Made by a program: the position numbers and the translations under genes
NCBI GenBank assembly: GCA_964549635.1
Contig: CAZJVJ010000002.1
Span: 1-64,000, forward strand
Direction of reading: 5' to 3'
Source of the DNA: VGNY01 sp964549635
Lineage (GTDB): Bacteria; Chloroflexota; Dehalococcoidia; GIF9; UBA5629
Length of the DNA stretch: 64,000 nt
Notes under the pieces: model-generated
Told to the model about the DNA's origin: nothing
The model's database searches: none
Seen by the model: the letters and a program-made list of their open reading frames with translations, nothing else
Shown: piece after piece, positions 52,083 through 61,424 of the stretch
Numbering within the stretch: position 1 is the stretch's first letter
Layout of the letters: each line of letters opens with the position of its first letter

Positions 52083-53724
52083 AAACATTGCTCTTACAGG
52101 TTTTTCAGCTACTGGCAAATCAACTGTAGCCAAGAAAGTAGCTGAATTTTTGAATTGGGCCTTTATAGATACGGATGATGAGATAGTCAGAATTAGCGGC
52201 AAACCCATTCCGGAAATTTTCGCGCAAAATGGAGAGTCTGAATTCAGAAGGCTTGAACGTGAAGTATTACGGGAAGCTTGCCGAAAAAGGAATGTGGTTA
52301 TAGCTACGGGAGGTGGAGCTATCCTAGACCCTGTGAACCAGGAATTGCTTTGTAAGACTAGCGTCGTTATTTGTCTGGAGGCCAAGCCGGAAACTATATA
52401 TCAACGCCTGCTCCGTGATGGTATTTACTCTTCTAATCCTGTGGTACGACCGTTGCTCGTTGCTGATAATCCTCAAGAACGTATAAAGCAGCTTAAGGCT
52501 TACAGGCAGCCTTATTATGCTATTGCGGATTGGACGGTCCATACAGATAATCTGACCGTTCAGGAAGTAAGTCAGGAGGTGATAAAGGGCTGGCGGTATA
52601 TAATTCGCACTGAGGGTAAGCGACCTGATGATCCTGATTTGGCTTGTGAAGTGAAAACAGCAACTTCCAGTTATCCAATCTTTGTTGGATGGGGTCTGTT
52701 GAGTAAACTTGGGGACAAAATGAGACAGGCTGGTTTATCGGGCACAGCTAACCTTATTAGCGATGAAGTCGTTTTTTCTATTTATGGGGCACATGTTACA
52801 GAGACGTTGGAAAAGGCGGATTTCAACGTTAACTGCTGTGTGGTACCTCCCGGCGAAGCTACAAAGAATATCGCACAGGTAGTCAAAATTTATGATTTTC
52901 TTATTGAGCGCCATACTGAGAGGACTGATGTAATAGTTGCTTTGGGCGGTGGAATGGTTGGTGATTTGGCTGGCTTTGTTGCGGCTACTTTTGCAAGAGG
53001 ATTGCCTTGGCTTCAGGTTCCTACCACTTTGATAGCTATGGCAGATGCCAGTATCGGGGGAAAGGTAGCCGTTGACCATCCACGAGGGAAAAACCTGATA
53101 GGTGCTTTTTATCAACCAAGCCTTGTTTTGGAGGACATTCAAACTTTGACCACTTTGCCTGAGCGGGAGTTCATTTCAGGGTGGGCTGAGATTATCAAAC
53201 ATGGTTTAATTCTTGATGGCGAGCTTTTCCAACTTATAGAAGGCAATGTTGACAGGCTTATTAAATTGATACCCGATATCACATTAAACATTGTTGTCCG
53301 GAGTGCCTGTCTGAAGGCTCAAGTTGTTGCAGAGGACGAGAGAGAAACTGGGAGACGGATTATACTAAACTATGGACACACCATAGCTCATGGGCTTGAA
53401 GCTGCTACCAGATATAGACGCTTCCTCCATGGTGAGGCGGTAGCTATAGGAATGATGGGAGAGGCTAAACTGAGCAATAGGTTGGGTCTATTACCTCAAC
53501 ATGTTGTTGAACGGCTGGAGGCACTTTTGCAGAGATTTAATTTGCCTACCTTTTGTTCGAGAGTAGCTTTAGCTGATGTGCTTGCAGCTATGAAGCTGGA
53601 TAAGAAAGTCCGTGGTAAAGAAATACAGTGGGTTTTACCAGTGGATATTGGCAAGGTAACAATTCGCGGCGATGTGCCTCAAAAAGAAGTTGTGGGTGTC
53701 CTTAAAGAGGTGATAAAACTTTGA
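52060..53724 (+). CDS. aroKB: shikimate kinase - 3-dehydroquinate synthase fusion
   Basis: One uninterrupted 554-residue frame carries two enzymes. Residues about 1-175 are shikimate kinase (P-loop GFSATGKSTVAKK, DTDDEI, ESEFRRLEREVL, ATGGGAIL). Residues about 190-554 are dehydroquinate synthase (VVPPGEATKN, ALGGGMVGDLAGFVAATF, VPTTLIAMADASIGGK, and zinc ligands in GWAEIIKHG, NYGHTIAHGLE and HGEAVAIGM). The fusion joins steps two and five of the shikimate pathway. It starts inside the end of aroC and ends overlapping the UbiA-family gene by 4 bases. Confidence 0.95.
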   Translation: MHRPKPNRNIALTGFSATGKSTVAKKVAEFLNWAFIDTDDEIVRISGKPIPEIFAQNGESEFRRLEREVLREACRKRNVVIATGGGAILDPVNQELLCKTSVVICLEAKPETIYQRLLRDGIYSSNPVVRPLLVADNPQERIKQLKAYRQPYYAIADWTVHTDNLTVQEVSQEVIKGWRYIIRTEGKRPDDPDLACEVKTATSSYPIFVGWGLLSKLGDKMRQAGLSGTANLISDEVVFSIYGAHVTETLEKADFNVNCCVVPPGEATKNIAQVVKIYDFLIERHTERTDVIVALGGGMVGDLAGFVAATFARGLPWLQVPTTLIAMADASIGGKVAVDHPRGKNLIGAFYQPSLVLEDIQTLTTLPEREFISGWAEIIKHGLILDGELFQLIEGNVDRLIKLIPDITLNIVVRSACLKAQVVAEDERETGRRIILNYGHTIAHGLEAATRYRRFLHGEAVAIGMMGEAKLSNRLGLLPQHVVERLEALLQRFNLPTFCSRVALADVLAAMKLDKKVRGKEIQWVLPVDIGKVTIRGDVPQKEVVGVLKEVIKL

Positions 53725-54590
53725 AGATTTTGGTGACCAATCAGAAAACGTTTCTTGATCACATTGGCGTATTAAAGCCTAGAGAGACGGCTTTACTTAC
53801 CTTTATTGGTGCTTGCTCATCAATTGTTGCTGCCGGGAGATATTTGCCTTTAGATGCCTTTGTCCTTGCTTTAGTAGCCATTTTTCTTGGCAGTGCTGGG
53901 TGTAACGGGCTAACTAACTACCTTGACAGAGATGTGGATGTCAGGATGGTGAGGACAGCTAATCGGGCTTTGCCTTCAGGACGTATTTCACCTCCACAGA
54001 AGGTTTTACCGCTTATCATAGTGCTTTTGATAGCTGCACTTGCATTAGCCTGGCTGTTACATCCTCTTTGTTTCCTATTTGGCTTGATTGGCATTGTTGC
54101 CGCAGCAGTGTGGCGAAAGACTGTTTCCTGTACATTTCTTGGCATAGTTGCCGGTTGTAGCCCAGTTCTTATCGGCTGGTATGCTCTCAGACCTACCTTT
54201 GATTTTGTTATCCTGCTACTTTGTTGCCTGGTTGCTATCTGGACTCCAATTCATGTCTGGAGTGTCATGATCGCCAACCGGGATGATTATTTAAGTGCCG
54301 GTTTAAGTTACTTCCCATTAAGCTGGCAAGTCAAGGATGTGGTAAAAGTGCTTTTTGTTTTAGCCATTTTCTTATATCTTGTTTCCATTCTTATTTATCT
54401 TGTCGGCGATTTTCATTATCTATATCTAATTGTGGCAAATATACTTGGACTATTGATGATTTATGCTAATGCCCGATTACTGTTCTCAATAACATCGACA
54501 GATGCCTGGCGAGTATACAAGTTGTCTGCATTTCCCTACCTAGGTGTAATCTTTTTGGGTATGTGTTTAGATATTTGGCTAATGCAGTAA
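53721..54590 (+). CDS. UbiA-family prenyltransferase, haem O synthase-like
   Basis: This 289-residue protein has eight or nine membrane helices and the two aspartate-rich motifs of the family: NYLDRDVDVRMVRTANRALP and NRDDYLSAGLSYFPLSW. The exact wording of both is closest to protohaem IX farnesyltransferase (CtaB/CyoE), which makes haem O for terminal oxidases. No oxidase or haem gene is in the window. Other UbiA substrates, such as a quinone precursor derived from chorismate, remain possible given the shikimate context. It overlaps both neighbours. Confidence 0.8.
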   Translation: MKILVTNQKTFLDHIGVLKPRETALLTFIGACSSIVAAGRYLPLDAFVLALVAIFLGSAGCNGLTNYLDRDVDVRMVRTANRALPSGRISPPQKVLPLIIVLLIAALALAWLLHPLCFLFGLIGIVAAAVWRKTVSCTFLGIVAGCSPVLIGWYALRPTFDFVILLLCCLVAIWTPIHVWSVMIANRDDYLSAGLSYFPLSWQVKDVVKVLFVLAIFLYLVSILIYLVGDFHYLYLIVANILGLLMIYANARLLFSITSTDAWRVYKLSAFPYLGVIFLGMCLDIWLMQ

Positions 54591-56047
54591 TGGATGCGAG
54601 CCTGATAGATACGTTAGAAGCTGCCTTTCACGCTAAAGCTATTGCTGTAGTTGGAGCATCTGAAACACCGATTTCTTTCGGTTATCATTATATGAGGCAT
54701 CTTCTGGACTATGGTTACCCTGGCCGCATTTATCCCGTAAATCCCGAAAAGTCCACGATTTTAGGCCTGAAAGCTTACCCAGATGTATCCAATATACCGG
54801 ATACCGTAGATTATGTTATCTGTTGTCTTCCAGCAACTAAAGTTTTGGAGTTGCTGACACAATGTCGCTCTCGTGGTGCGAAGGTAATTCATCTCCTCGC
54901 AGCTCGACTGAGTGAAACAGGTCGACAGGCCGCCAAGGACCTCGAAGCTAGTATCCTTCGGGAAGCTAAAAAGCTCGGTATCCGACTTATTGGGCCTAAT
55001 TGCATGGGGATTTACTATCCGCGGGGCGGATTAGGGCACGGTTATGACTTATCGAGGGAGCCAGGAACAATAGGCTGTGTGTTTCAAAGCGGTGGTTCTT
55101 CTACGTTGCTCGTTCGTTATGGAGAATTGCGCGGGCTTCGTTTCAGCAAGGTCATCAGCTATGGCAATGCCCTTGACTTGGACGAGAGCGACTTCTTGTA
55201 CTATCTTGCACATGATGACGAGACAAAAATTATAGCAGCTTATTTTGAAGGCGTAAAAAATGGCAAAAAGTTCCTCAAAGCTCTGACTGATGCAGCGCGG
55301 GTCAAGCCTGTTATTGCCATTAAAGGTGGGCGGAGTATGGCAGGGGCAAAAGCAGCTGCTTCACATACCGCTGCGATAGCCGGCTCTGCAATTGTGTGGC
55401 AAACGGCTTTCAAAAAGGCAAATGTAGTAATAGCCCAAGACTTGAATGAGCTTGTTGATTTGCTTGTTGCCTTTTATTTCCTGCCCAAGATTACGGGGAA
55501 CAGAGTTGCCATAGTCAGTGCCGGCGGTGGCCTAACTGTAATGGCTGCCGATCTTTGTGAGGAGGCCGGACTTGTCGTGCCACCGTTACCTGAAGAGATT
55601 AGAGAGGAACTCAAGGTACGAGCACCGGAAATATGGGATTGGCTTAACAATCCCATAGATGGCTCTGCCGTGGCTACAATCTCTACAGGTTTTCCAGAGA
55701 CTCTTATGGAAATCACAAAAATTCTGGCCAGTAGCCCCAAATTTGATTTGGTCATTGCTGAATTCACTGATGACAATCCGTTTCAAGAAGAAATATGGTC
55801 CAACGTTGCAAAGAGTCAAACCGAGGCATTTATTAATCTTTCCAGAAAAAAGTTGAACCCTTTAGTCGCCGTAGTTAGCAGTGGAATAACCGATTCCAAG
55901 CGCTGCAGGCACGGGCGCTGGAAGATGCTTGCCGAACAGAGAATGAGACTTATTGATGCCCACATTCCGACCTATTCTACAGTCGCTGAAGCTGCGAGGG
56001 CGGTCAGCAAGTTTATAAATTACTGGAAAGCGCGAGCTGAAACTTAG
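54590..56047 (+). CDS. acyl-CoA synthetase (NDP-forming) alpha-type protein
   Basis: The ATG at 54590 overlaps the previous stop by one base (TAATG) and gives 485 residues, the same length as the paralogue at 29342; a longer frame from 54563 lies inside the UbiA gene. The CoA-binding domain (AKAIAVVGASETP, then LIGPNCMGIYYP) and the ligase-CoA domain with presumed phospho-His (AASHTAAIAGSAIVW) are present. There is no ATP-grasp domain and no partner nearby. Its substrate is unknown. It is the last gene of the alaS operon. Confidence 0.88.
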   Translation: MDASLIDTLEAAFHAKAIAVVGASETPISFGYHYMRHLLDYGYPGRIYPVNPEKSTILGLKAYPDVSNIPDTVDYVICCLPATKVLELLTQCRSRGAKVIHLLAARLSETGRQAAKDLEASILREAKKLGIRLIGPNCMGIYYPRGGLGHGYDLSREPGTIGCVFQSGGSSTLLVRYGELRGLRFSKVISYGNALDLDESDFLYYLAHDDETKIIAAYFEGVKNGKKFLKALTDAARVKPVIAIKGGRSMAGAKAAASHTAAIAGSAIVWQTAFKKANVVIAQDLNELVDLLVAFYFLPKITGNRVAIVSAGGGLTVMAADLCEEAGLVVPPLPEEIREELKVRAPEIWDWLNNPIDGSAVATISTGFPETLMEITKILASSPKFDLVIAEFTDDNPFQEEIWSNVAKSQTEAFINLSRKKLNPLVAVVSSGITDSKRCRHGRWKMLAEQRMRLIDAHIPTYSTVAEAARAVSKFINYWKARAET

Positions 56048-56104
56048 CTTGGTGGCAAGGCAGCATTACCCACGTCTTTGTCAGCTTGGTGTTAACATAA
56101 GAGC

Positions 56105-57295
56105 TTGAGGATAGAAAAACATTTTACAGTTATAGAAACCTGCTCGAATACAAAAGCGCGCCTTGGAGAGCTTGTTACGGGGCATGGGGTTGTGCCGACC
56201 CCGGCATTCCTTCCGGTGGCAAGCCAAGGCACGGTTAAAACCTTAATTCCAGAAGAACTCAAAGATATCGGTGTGACTATAATACTGGGTAATGCTTACC
56301 ACCTGTACCTGCGACCTGGCATAGATGTTATTGAGAAATTAGGGGGATTGCATCGATATATGGCCTGGGATAGACCAATACTTACCGACAGCGGCGGTTA
56401 TCAGGTTTTTAGCTTAGCTCGACTGTGTAAAGTTTCTGATGGTGGTGTTATTTTTCGTTCTCACATAGATGGTAGCGAGCATATGCTTACTCCTGAACTT
56501 GTCATTGAACTTCAACAGAAATTGGCAGCAGACATTATTATGACGCTGGACGAGTGCCCGACTATCAACGCCGCTGCCTCAAAGATTTACGAAGCTGTGA
56601 ACAGAACATTTAAATGGGCGGAAAGGTGTCGAATCTACCATCAGAGAGATGACCAGCTTCTTTTCGGTATTGTTCAGGGGGGTATTTTTCCGGAGTTGCG
56701 CCGACAGTCAGCGAAAGCCATCACCTCCCTGGACTTTGCCGGCTATGCGATTGGTGGTTTAAGCCTAGGCGAGCCTAAGGAATTGACTTGGGCAATGGTG
56801 GATGAAGTGGTAGCCTACTTACCTTTAGACAAACCGCGTTATCTTATGGGCATAGGTTCGCCTGAGGATATCATTGAAGGGGTAAGCCGAGGAATAGACC
56901 TTTTCGACAGTGCGCTGCCTACAAGAGTGGCCCGTAATGGCGGTCTATTTACTAGGTGTGGAAGGCAGAACATACGGAAGGCACTGTACAAGACGATGGA
57001 ACTGCCTGTGGATAGCGATTGCGATTGCTATACCTGCCGCACCTTCTCTGCTGCTTATCTCCACCATCTATTCAAATGTGAAGAGCTTTTAGGCTACAGG
57101 TTGGCTACTATACATAACCTACGTTTCATCATTAGAATGCTACAGAAGATACAAGATTCCATCAAGCAGAATACCTTTAGCAGCTTCAAAAACGATTTTC
57201 TAAGCCACTATCAGGTTACCGATGAGGAGGTCAGGCTCGCCCAGAAGCGAAAATGGTTAAATTCATCTAGGCACAGTGATGATGTCCATGTTTAG
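56105..57295 (+). CDS. tgt: queuine tRNA-ribosyltransferase (tRNA-guanine transglycosylase)
   Basis: This 396-residue enzyme exchanges guanine 34 of GUN-anticodon tRNAs for preQ1. Motifs visible: VPTPAFLPVASQGTVK, LTDSGGYQVFSL with the base-binding Asp, GIVQGG, YAIGGLSLGEPKE, catalytic nucleophile Asp in DLFDSALPTRVARNG, and zinc ligands in DCDCYTCRTF plus a later His. The start is TTG 56105. It supplies the substrate tRNA for QueA, encoded at 28078 on the other strand. Confidence 0.96.
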   Translation: MRIEKHFTVIETCSNTKARLGELVTGHGVVPTPAFLPVASQGTVKTLIPEELKDIGVTIILGNAYHLYLRPGIDVIEKLGGLHRYMAWDRPILTDSGGYQVFSLARLCKVSDGGVIFRSHIDGSEHMLTPELVIELQQKLAADIIMTLDECPTINAAASKIYEAVNRTFKWAERCRIYHQRDDQLLFGIVQGGIFPELRRQSAKAITSLDFAGYAIGGLSLGEPKELTWAMVDEVVAYLPLDKPRYLMGIGSPEDIIEGVSRGIDLFDSALPTRVARNGGLFTRCGRQNIRKALYKTMELPVDSDCDCYTCRTFSAAYLHHLFKCEELLGYRLATIHNLRFIIRMLQKIQDSIKQNTFSSFKNDFLSHYQVTDEEVRLAQKRKWLNSSRHSDDVHV

Positions 57296-57414
57296 ATGAA
57301 TTCATACATTTACACATTATTTTGGGCAAACAGGACTAGCTAGCATACATGTGAGATCGTACCCGCCGATTAGTCGCTTGTTTACAGATTTTGAGTTTGA
57401 GATAAACTGGCAAA

Positions 57415-57443
57415 TTGAATAGGGGTCTGGCTTAAGTTATAAT
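57415..57443 (+). promoter_or_regulatory. aspS promoter
   Basis: TTGAAT (57415-57420), 17 bases, TATAAT (57438-57443). The predicted start site near 57450 lies downstream of the earliest in-frame start (57445), which helps to place the true aspS start at 57472. Confidence 0.75.
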
Positions 57444-57471
57444 CTTGGGACATCTTTATATGGGGGTTCCC

Positions 57472-59283
57472 TTGCTGAAAACTCATTATTGTGGGGAGTT
57501 AAAAGAAGAGCATGTTGGTCAAAACGTCATCCTAGCCGGGTGGGTTCACCGTCGTCGAGACCATGGAGGTTTGATATTCATTGATTTGAGAGACAAGGAA
57601 GGCATAGTCCAGGTGGTATTTAACCCAGACACATCAGAAAAAGCACATAAAACGGCAAGTGAACTTCGCATCGAGTACGTGGCTAAAATTGCTGGCAAAG
57701 TAGTTAAGCGTCCTCCTGGCACTGAAAATTTAAAGCTACCCACGGGGCAAATAGAAGTTATCGCCAGTGATATACAGATACTCAATACAGCGAAAACACC
57801 ACCGTTTTACATAAATGAGGATGTGGAGGTTGACGAAAACCTTTGCCTTAAATACCGCTATCTTTATCTCAGACGCCCTAGAATGAAAGACAACATGATA
57901 CTTCGCTACAAGGTCGAGAAATTTATGCGCGATTTTCTCGATGCCAGGGGCTTCGTTGAAATTGAGACGCCCATTTTGTTCAAAAGCACTCCTGAGGGGG
58001 CACGGGATTATCTTGTGCCCAGTCGTCTACACCCAGGGAAGTTCTATGCGTTGCCTCAATCACCTCAACAGCTCAAACAACTATTAATGGTCGCTGGCTT
58101 TGAAAAGTACTATCAGATAGCTCGCTGTTTTCGCGATGAAGACTTGCGTGCTGATCGTCAGCCTGAATTTACACAGCTCGACCTGGAAATGAGCTTTATT
58201 GACGAGGAGGATATCCTTAATCTTCTCGAAGAAATGTTCACGTCTCTGGTAGAGACCGTTAAACCGGAAATGCGGGTGTTAAAGCCTTTTCCACGAATTT
58301 CCTATGCTGAAGCGATAGACCGGTATGGTACTGATAAGCCGGATATGCGGTTCGGTCTTGAGCTAAAGGATCTGTCGACGATATTTGCTAATTCCGAGTT
58401 TTCGGTTTTTCGTTCTGTCCTCGAGAGCGGTGGTGCAGTGAGAGGTATATGCCTGCCGGGCTGCGCCGAATATTCGCATAAGCAACTCGAAGAATTGACC
58501 GAATTGGCGAAGTCTTATGGAGCCAAAGGGCTGGTAACGATGGCATTGCCTTCGGGTAACTACAAGTATCCGGAACAACTGACTCATGACAAGGTTAAAT
58601 CTGTAGCCGCCAAATATCTGACTTTGGAGCAGCTAAGGGATATAGTCTGCAGGTTTGAAGCTAATCCTGGTGATTTGATATTAATTGTGGCCGGGGAGCG
58701 CAAGATGGTTGGTAAAGTGCTGGCTGAGTTGCGGCGAGAAATGGGGCACCGTCTTGGCCTCATTGACCGAAGTCTGTTGGCTTTTGTTTTTATTGTAGAT
58801 TATCCCTTGTTGGACTGGAATGAAGAAACAGGGAAGTGGGAGCCGATGCACCATCCCTTTACAGCACCTGTGGAAGAGGACGTTCCACTACTTGATATAG
58901 ACCCAGCCAAGGTGCGGGCGCGCCACTATGATATTGTGTGCAATGGTTACGAATTGTCAAGTGGGAGCATTAGAATTCATACGCGTCAACTGCAAGAGAA
59001 GATATTTCGGCTGCTTGGCTATAGTGATGAAGAGATAGAAGCACGTTTTGGGCATTTGCTTGAGGCATTTGACTACGGCGCACCCCCTCATGGTGGTATC
59101 GCACCAGGTATTGACCGTCTTGTAATGTTACTGGCAGGGGCAGAAAACATCAGGGAGGTGATCGCTTTTCCTAAGAACCAGAGCGCTATTGATGTTATGA
59201 GCGACTCCCCTTCCCCAGTTTCCAAAGCCCAACTTGGTGAGTTGCATTTGGAACTGAAGGTTGAGAAGATTACCCAGATGTAG
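57472..59283 (+). CDS. aspS: aspartyl-tRNA synthetase
   Basis: The TTG at 57472 is chosen: it gives 603 residues starting MLKTHYCGEL, the usual family opening, and GGGGG lies just upstream. The frame is open from 57445, but a promoter overlaps that part. This is a class II synthetase with an OB-fold anticodon domain (GWVHRRRDHGGLIFIDLRD), catalytic motifs (FVEIETPILFKSTPEGARD, YQIARCFRDEDLRADRQPEF), a GAD insertion domain, and motif 3 (GGIAPGIDRLVMLLAG). Whether it also charges tRNA-Asn cannot be told from the sequence alone. Confidence 0.97.
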   Translation: MLKTHYCGELKEEHVGQNVILAGWVHRRRDHGGLIFIDLRDKEGIVQVVFNPDTSEKAHKTASELRIEYVAKIAGKVVKRPPGTENLKLPTGQIEVIASDIQILNTAKTPPFYINEDVEVDENLCLKYRYLYLRRPRMKDNMILRYKVEKFMRDFLDARGFVEIETPILFKSTPEGARDYLVPSRLHPGKFYALPQSPQQLKQLLMVAGFEKYYQIARCFRDEDLRADRQPEFTQLDLEMSFIDEEDILNLLEEMFTSLVETVKPEMRVLKPFPRISYAEAIDRYGTDKPDMRFGLELKDLSTIFANSEFSVFRSVLESGGAVRGICLPGCAEYSHKQLEELTELAKSYGAKGLVTMALPSGNYKYPEQLTHDKVKSVAAKYLTLEQLRDIVCRFEANPGDLILIVAGERKMVGKVLAELRREMGHRLGLIDRSLLAFVFIVDYPLLDWNEETGKWEPMHHPFTAPVEEDVPLLDIDPAKVRARHYDIVCNGYELSSGSIRIHTRQLQEKIFRLLGYSDEEIEARFGHLLEAFDYGAPPHGGIAPGIDRLVMLLAGAENIREVIAFPKNQSAIDVMSDSPSPVSKAQLGELHLELKVEKITQM

Positions 59284-59320
59284 CCTAAAAATATAGGATG
59301 AAGAGGTAGTACATAAAATA

Positions 59321-60598
59321 ATGAAAGTATCCACAGAGCCAGTCAAGAATGGCCAGATGACATTGAAGATCGAAATGGAAGGCACGGAGGTAGACAGATA
59401 CCTGGAGCGAGCTTACAATCGTCTGGTCAGGAAAGTCTCTATTCCGGGTTTCCGTAAAGGGAAAGCGCCAAGAGCAATACTCGAGCAACACATCGGTAAA
59501 GAAACTTTACTTCGAGAAGCTTTTGAGGATTTGATACCAGAGGCATACAAGGAAGCTACACAGAATATTGAAATAGACGCTATTGCGTCGCCCCAATTCG
59601 AGATTATTCAGACTGAGCCGTTAGTTCTAAAAGCAGTGATACCGTTGAGACCTACGGTCAAAATTGGAGATTACAAACAAATAAGGATTGATCCCAAACC
59701 TATACAAGTTGGGCAGGACGATGTTGATGCGGTTATGGAACAACTTCGTCTTCAGCAAGCGGTCTTATTACCGGTAGACCGTCCAGTCCAATTTGGAGAT
59801 GTAGTAACTATAGATGTAGAAGGTGAGAAACAGGGAGAATCGTTCCCCATCCGTAAGAATCTGGTATATGAAGTTATTCAGGGGGCTAGGCTGCCCCTGC
59901 CCGGGTTTGCAGAGAAGCTGGAAGGCATGAGAAAAGGCGAGGAAAGGCACTTCGTATTATCCTATCCTGAAGATTATGAAATGCGGGAACTGGCTGGAAA
60001 AGAGCATACCTTTAAAGTCACAGTTACGGAGATAAAAGAGAAAAGACTGCCTCCGGTAAATGATGAATTTGCTAAGAAATTCGGTAGTCAGGATTTGGCT
60101 TCATTCCGGGAATTGGTATTTGCTGATCTAAAGGCAAGAGCGGAGGAGAGGACCCGAATGGAGCTTGAACAACAAGTAGTTAACTCCGCTATTGAAATGA
60201 GTGAAGTGGAATACCCACCGATATTAGTTGACAGGGAAATCGAGCGATTGCTGAATGAGGAGTCGAGGCATTTTCACCAGGGGATCAAAGGCCTAGCGAA
60301 TTACTTGAAAAGTGTTGATAGAACGCTTGATGAGCATCTTGAGGAATTGCGCCCTGTAGCAAGCAGGCGTGTTGCCCGCAGCTTGGTCTTGGCGAAGATA
60401 GCAGAAGAAGAGAATATCGAAGTTGGTGAGGCGGAGATTGATGAGGAAGTAGAGAAAATATTGAAAGACGCAGGCAAACAAACCGAGGAGCTTAGTAAAT
60501 TATTAGATTTGGCACAAACCCGCGAGTCTATAAAGCAGTTTATAATTGCTCGGAAAACTGTGGAACGGCTAGTTCAGATTGCCACTCAGAAAAGTTAA
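59321..60598 (+). CDS. tig: trigger factor
   Basis: This 425-residue ribosome-associated chaperone has the N-terminal ribosome-binding signature (VSIPGFRKGKAPRAILEQ), a central FKBP-like prolyl isomerase domain at about 150-240 (FGDVVTIDVEGEKQGESF, LPGFAEKLEGMRKGEERHF), and a long helical C-terminal domain. The order and length are typical. It lies 37 bases after aspS and may be co-transcribed with it. Confidence 0.96.
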   Translation: MKVSTEPVKNGQMTLKIEMEGTEVDRYLERAYNRLVRKVSIPGFRKGKAPRAILEQHIGKETLLREAFEDLIPEAYKEATQNIEIDAIASPQFEIIQTEPLVLKAVIPLRPTVKIGDYKQIRIDPKPIQVGQDDVDAVMEQLRLQQAVLLPVDRPVQFGDVVTIDVEGEKQGESFPIRKNLVYEVIQGARLPLPGFAEKLEGMRKGEERHFVLSYPEDYEMRELAGKEHTFKVTVTEIKEKRLPPVNDEFAKKFGSQDLASFRELVFADLKARAEERTRMELEQQVVNSAIEMSEVEYPPILVDREIERLLNEESRHFHQGIKGLANYLKSVDRTLDEHLEELRPVASRRVARSLVLAKIAEEENIEVGEAEIDEEVEKILKDAGKQTEELSKLLDLAQTRESIKQFIIARKTVERLVQIATQKS

Positions 60599-60643
60599 TG
60601 AAACGAACCTTTAACACTAGCGTTTTTCCTACCAGTCAGTTTA

Positions 60644-60652
60644 TGCTAAAAT
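60644..60652 (+). promoter_or_regulatory. extended -10 element before the FmdB genes
   Basis: TGCTAAAAT (60644-60652) matches the extended -10 consensus TGnTAnAAT. It lies 24 bases before the first FmdB-type gene, which has a GGAAGGG ribosome site. Confidence 0.5.
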
Positions 60653-60676
60653 TCAACTGAGCACGGGTGGAAGGGA

Positions 60677-61045
60677 ATGCCGCTTTATGAGTACTGGTGT
60701 AGCAATTGCCAACGCAAGGTCACGATATTTCACGTGACCTTAACTCAAGACTCGCCTATTTGTCCAAGATGTGGTAACAGCACCCTACGCCGGTTATTTT
60801 CTACCTTTTCCATACGTAGTAAAACATATAAAGATGTTTATGAAGATATCCTCTCCGATTCTAAGCTAACCAGGGGTATGTTGAGCAATGACCCGAGAGC
60901 TTTAGCCGAATGGAATAGGCGAATGAGTCAAGGTGAGGAAGTTGCTCCTGAATATAAAGAAATGCTTGAGCGGATGGAAAGAGGAGAGATGCCCACTGCG
61001 TTAGCTGGCACCGGTGCCGACGAGTCCTTTGAGGAATGTGAGTAA
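60677..61045 (+). CDS. FmdB-family zinc ribbon protein
   Basis: This 122-residue protein begins MPLYEYWCSNCQRKVTIF and has a second CxxC in CPRCGNSTLRRLFSTFS, forming the one zinc ribbon of the FmdB/CxxC_CxxC_SSSS family. The C-terminal part is helical and charged with no known motif. FmdB proteins are putative regulators first described next to formamidase/amidase genes; their molecular role is not settled. A second, diverged copy follows 4 bases after the stop. Confidence 0.85.
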   Translation: MPLYEYWCSNCQRKVTIFHVTLTQDSPICPRCGNSTLRRLFSTFSIRSKTYKDVYEDILSDSKLTRGMLSNDPRALAEWNRRMSQGEEVAPEYKEMLERMERGEMPTALAGTGADESFEECE

Positions 61046-61049
61046 TACT

Positions 61050-61424
61050 ATGCCAGTTTATGAGTTTTACTGTTCAGCATGTGGTAAAAAGAGTAGCTTT
61101 TTTACAAGGACCGTCTTGACCTCTTTTGTGCCGAGTTGTACAAGCTGTGGTAGTCACGATTTGACTCGCATTATATCAACCTTCGCTTATCATAAGTCAA
61201 TTAAAACCATTCATGAAGAGAGTGGCGAGCCGACTATGTATCCAAGTCCTGACTACTATAAGGATCCGCGTAACATAGGCAGGTGGGTGGAGAAGAGGTT
61301 TAAAGACATGGGGATGGAGATGCCTGATGAAATTCGGCAGAAGATTCAAGCTGCCAGAGAAGGTGTACTACCAGAACCCTTGAAGGACTTACAAAGTGCC
61401 TCACCAGATGCTGCGTATCATTGA
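61050..61424 (+). CDS. second FmdB-family zinc ribbon protein
   Basis: The ATG at 61050 gives 124 residues starting MPVYEFYCSACGKKSSFF, the family opening; the frame is open from 61014 but that start is inside the upstream gene. The second zinc-binding pair is CTSCGSHDLTRIISTFA. A helical C-terminal part (YKDPRNIGRWVEKRFKDMG) shares its layout with the first copy, so the pair arose by tandem duplication. Its end overlaps the thiD2-thiE start by 17 bases. Confidence 0.85.
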   Translation: MPVYEFYCSACGKKSSFFTRTVLTSFVPSCTSCGSHDLTRIISTFAYHKSIKTIHEESGEPTMYPSPDYYKDPRNIGRWVEKRFKDMGMEMPDEIRQKIQAAREGVLPEPLKDLQSASPDAAYH

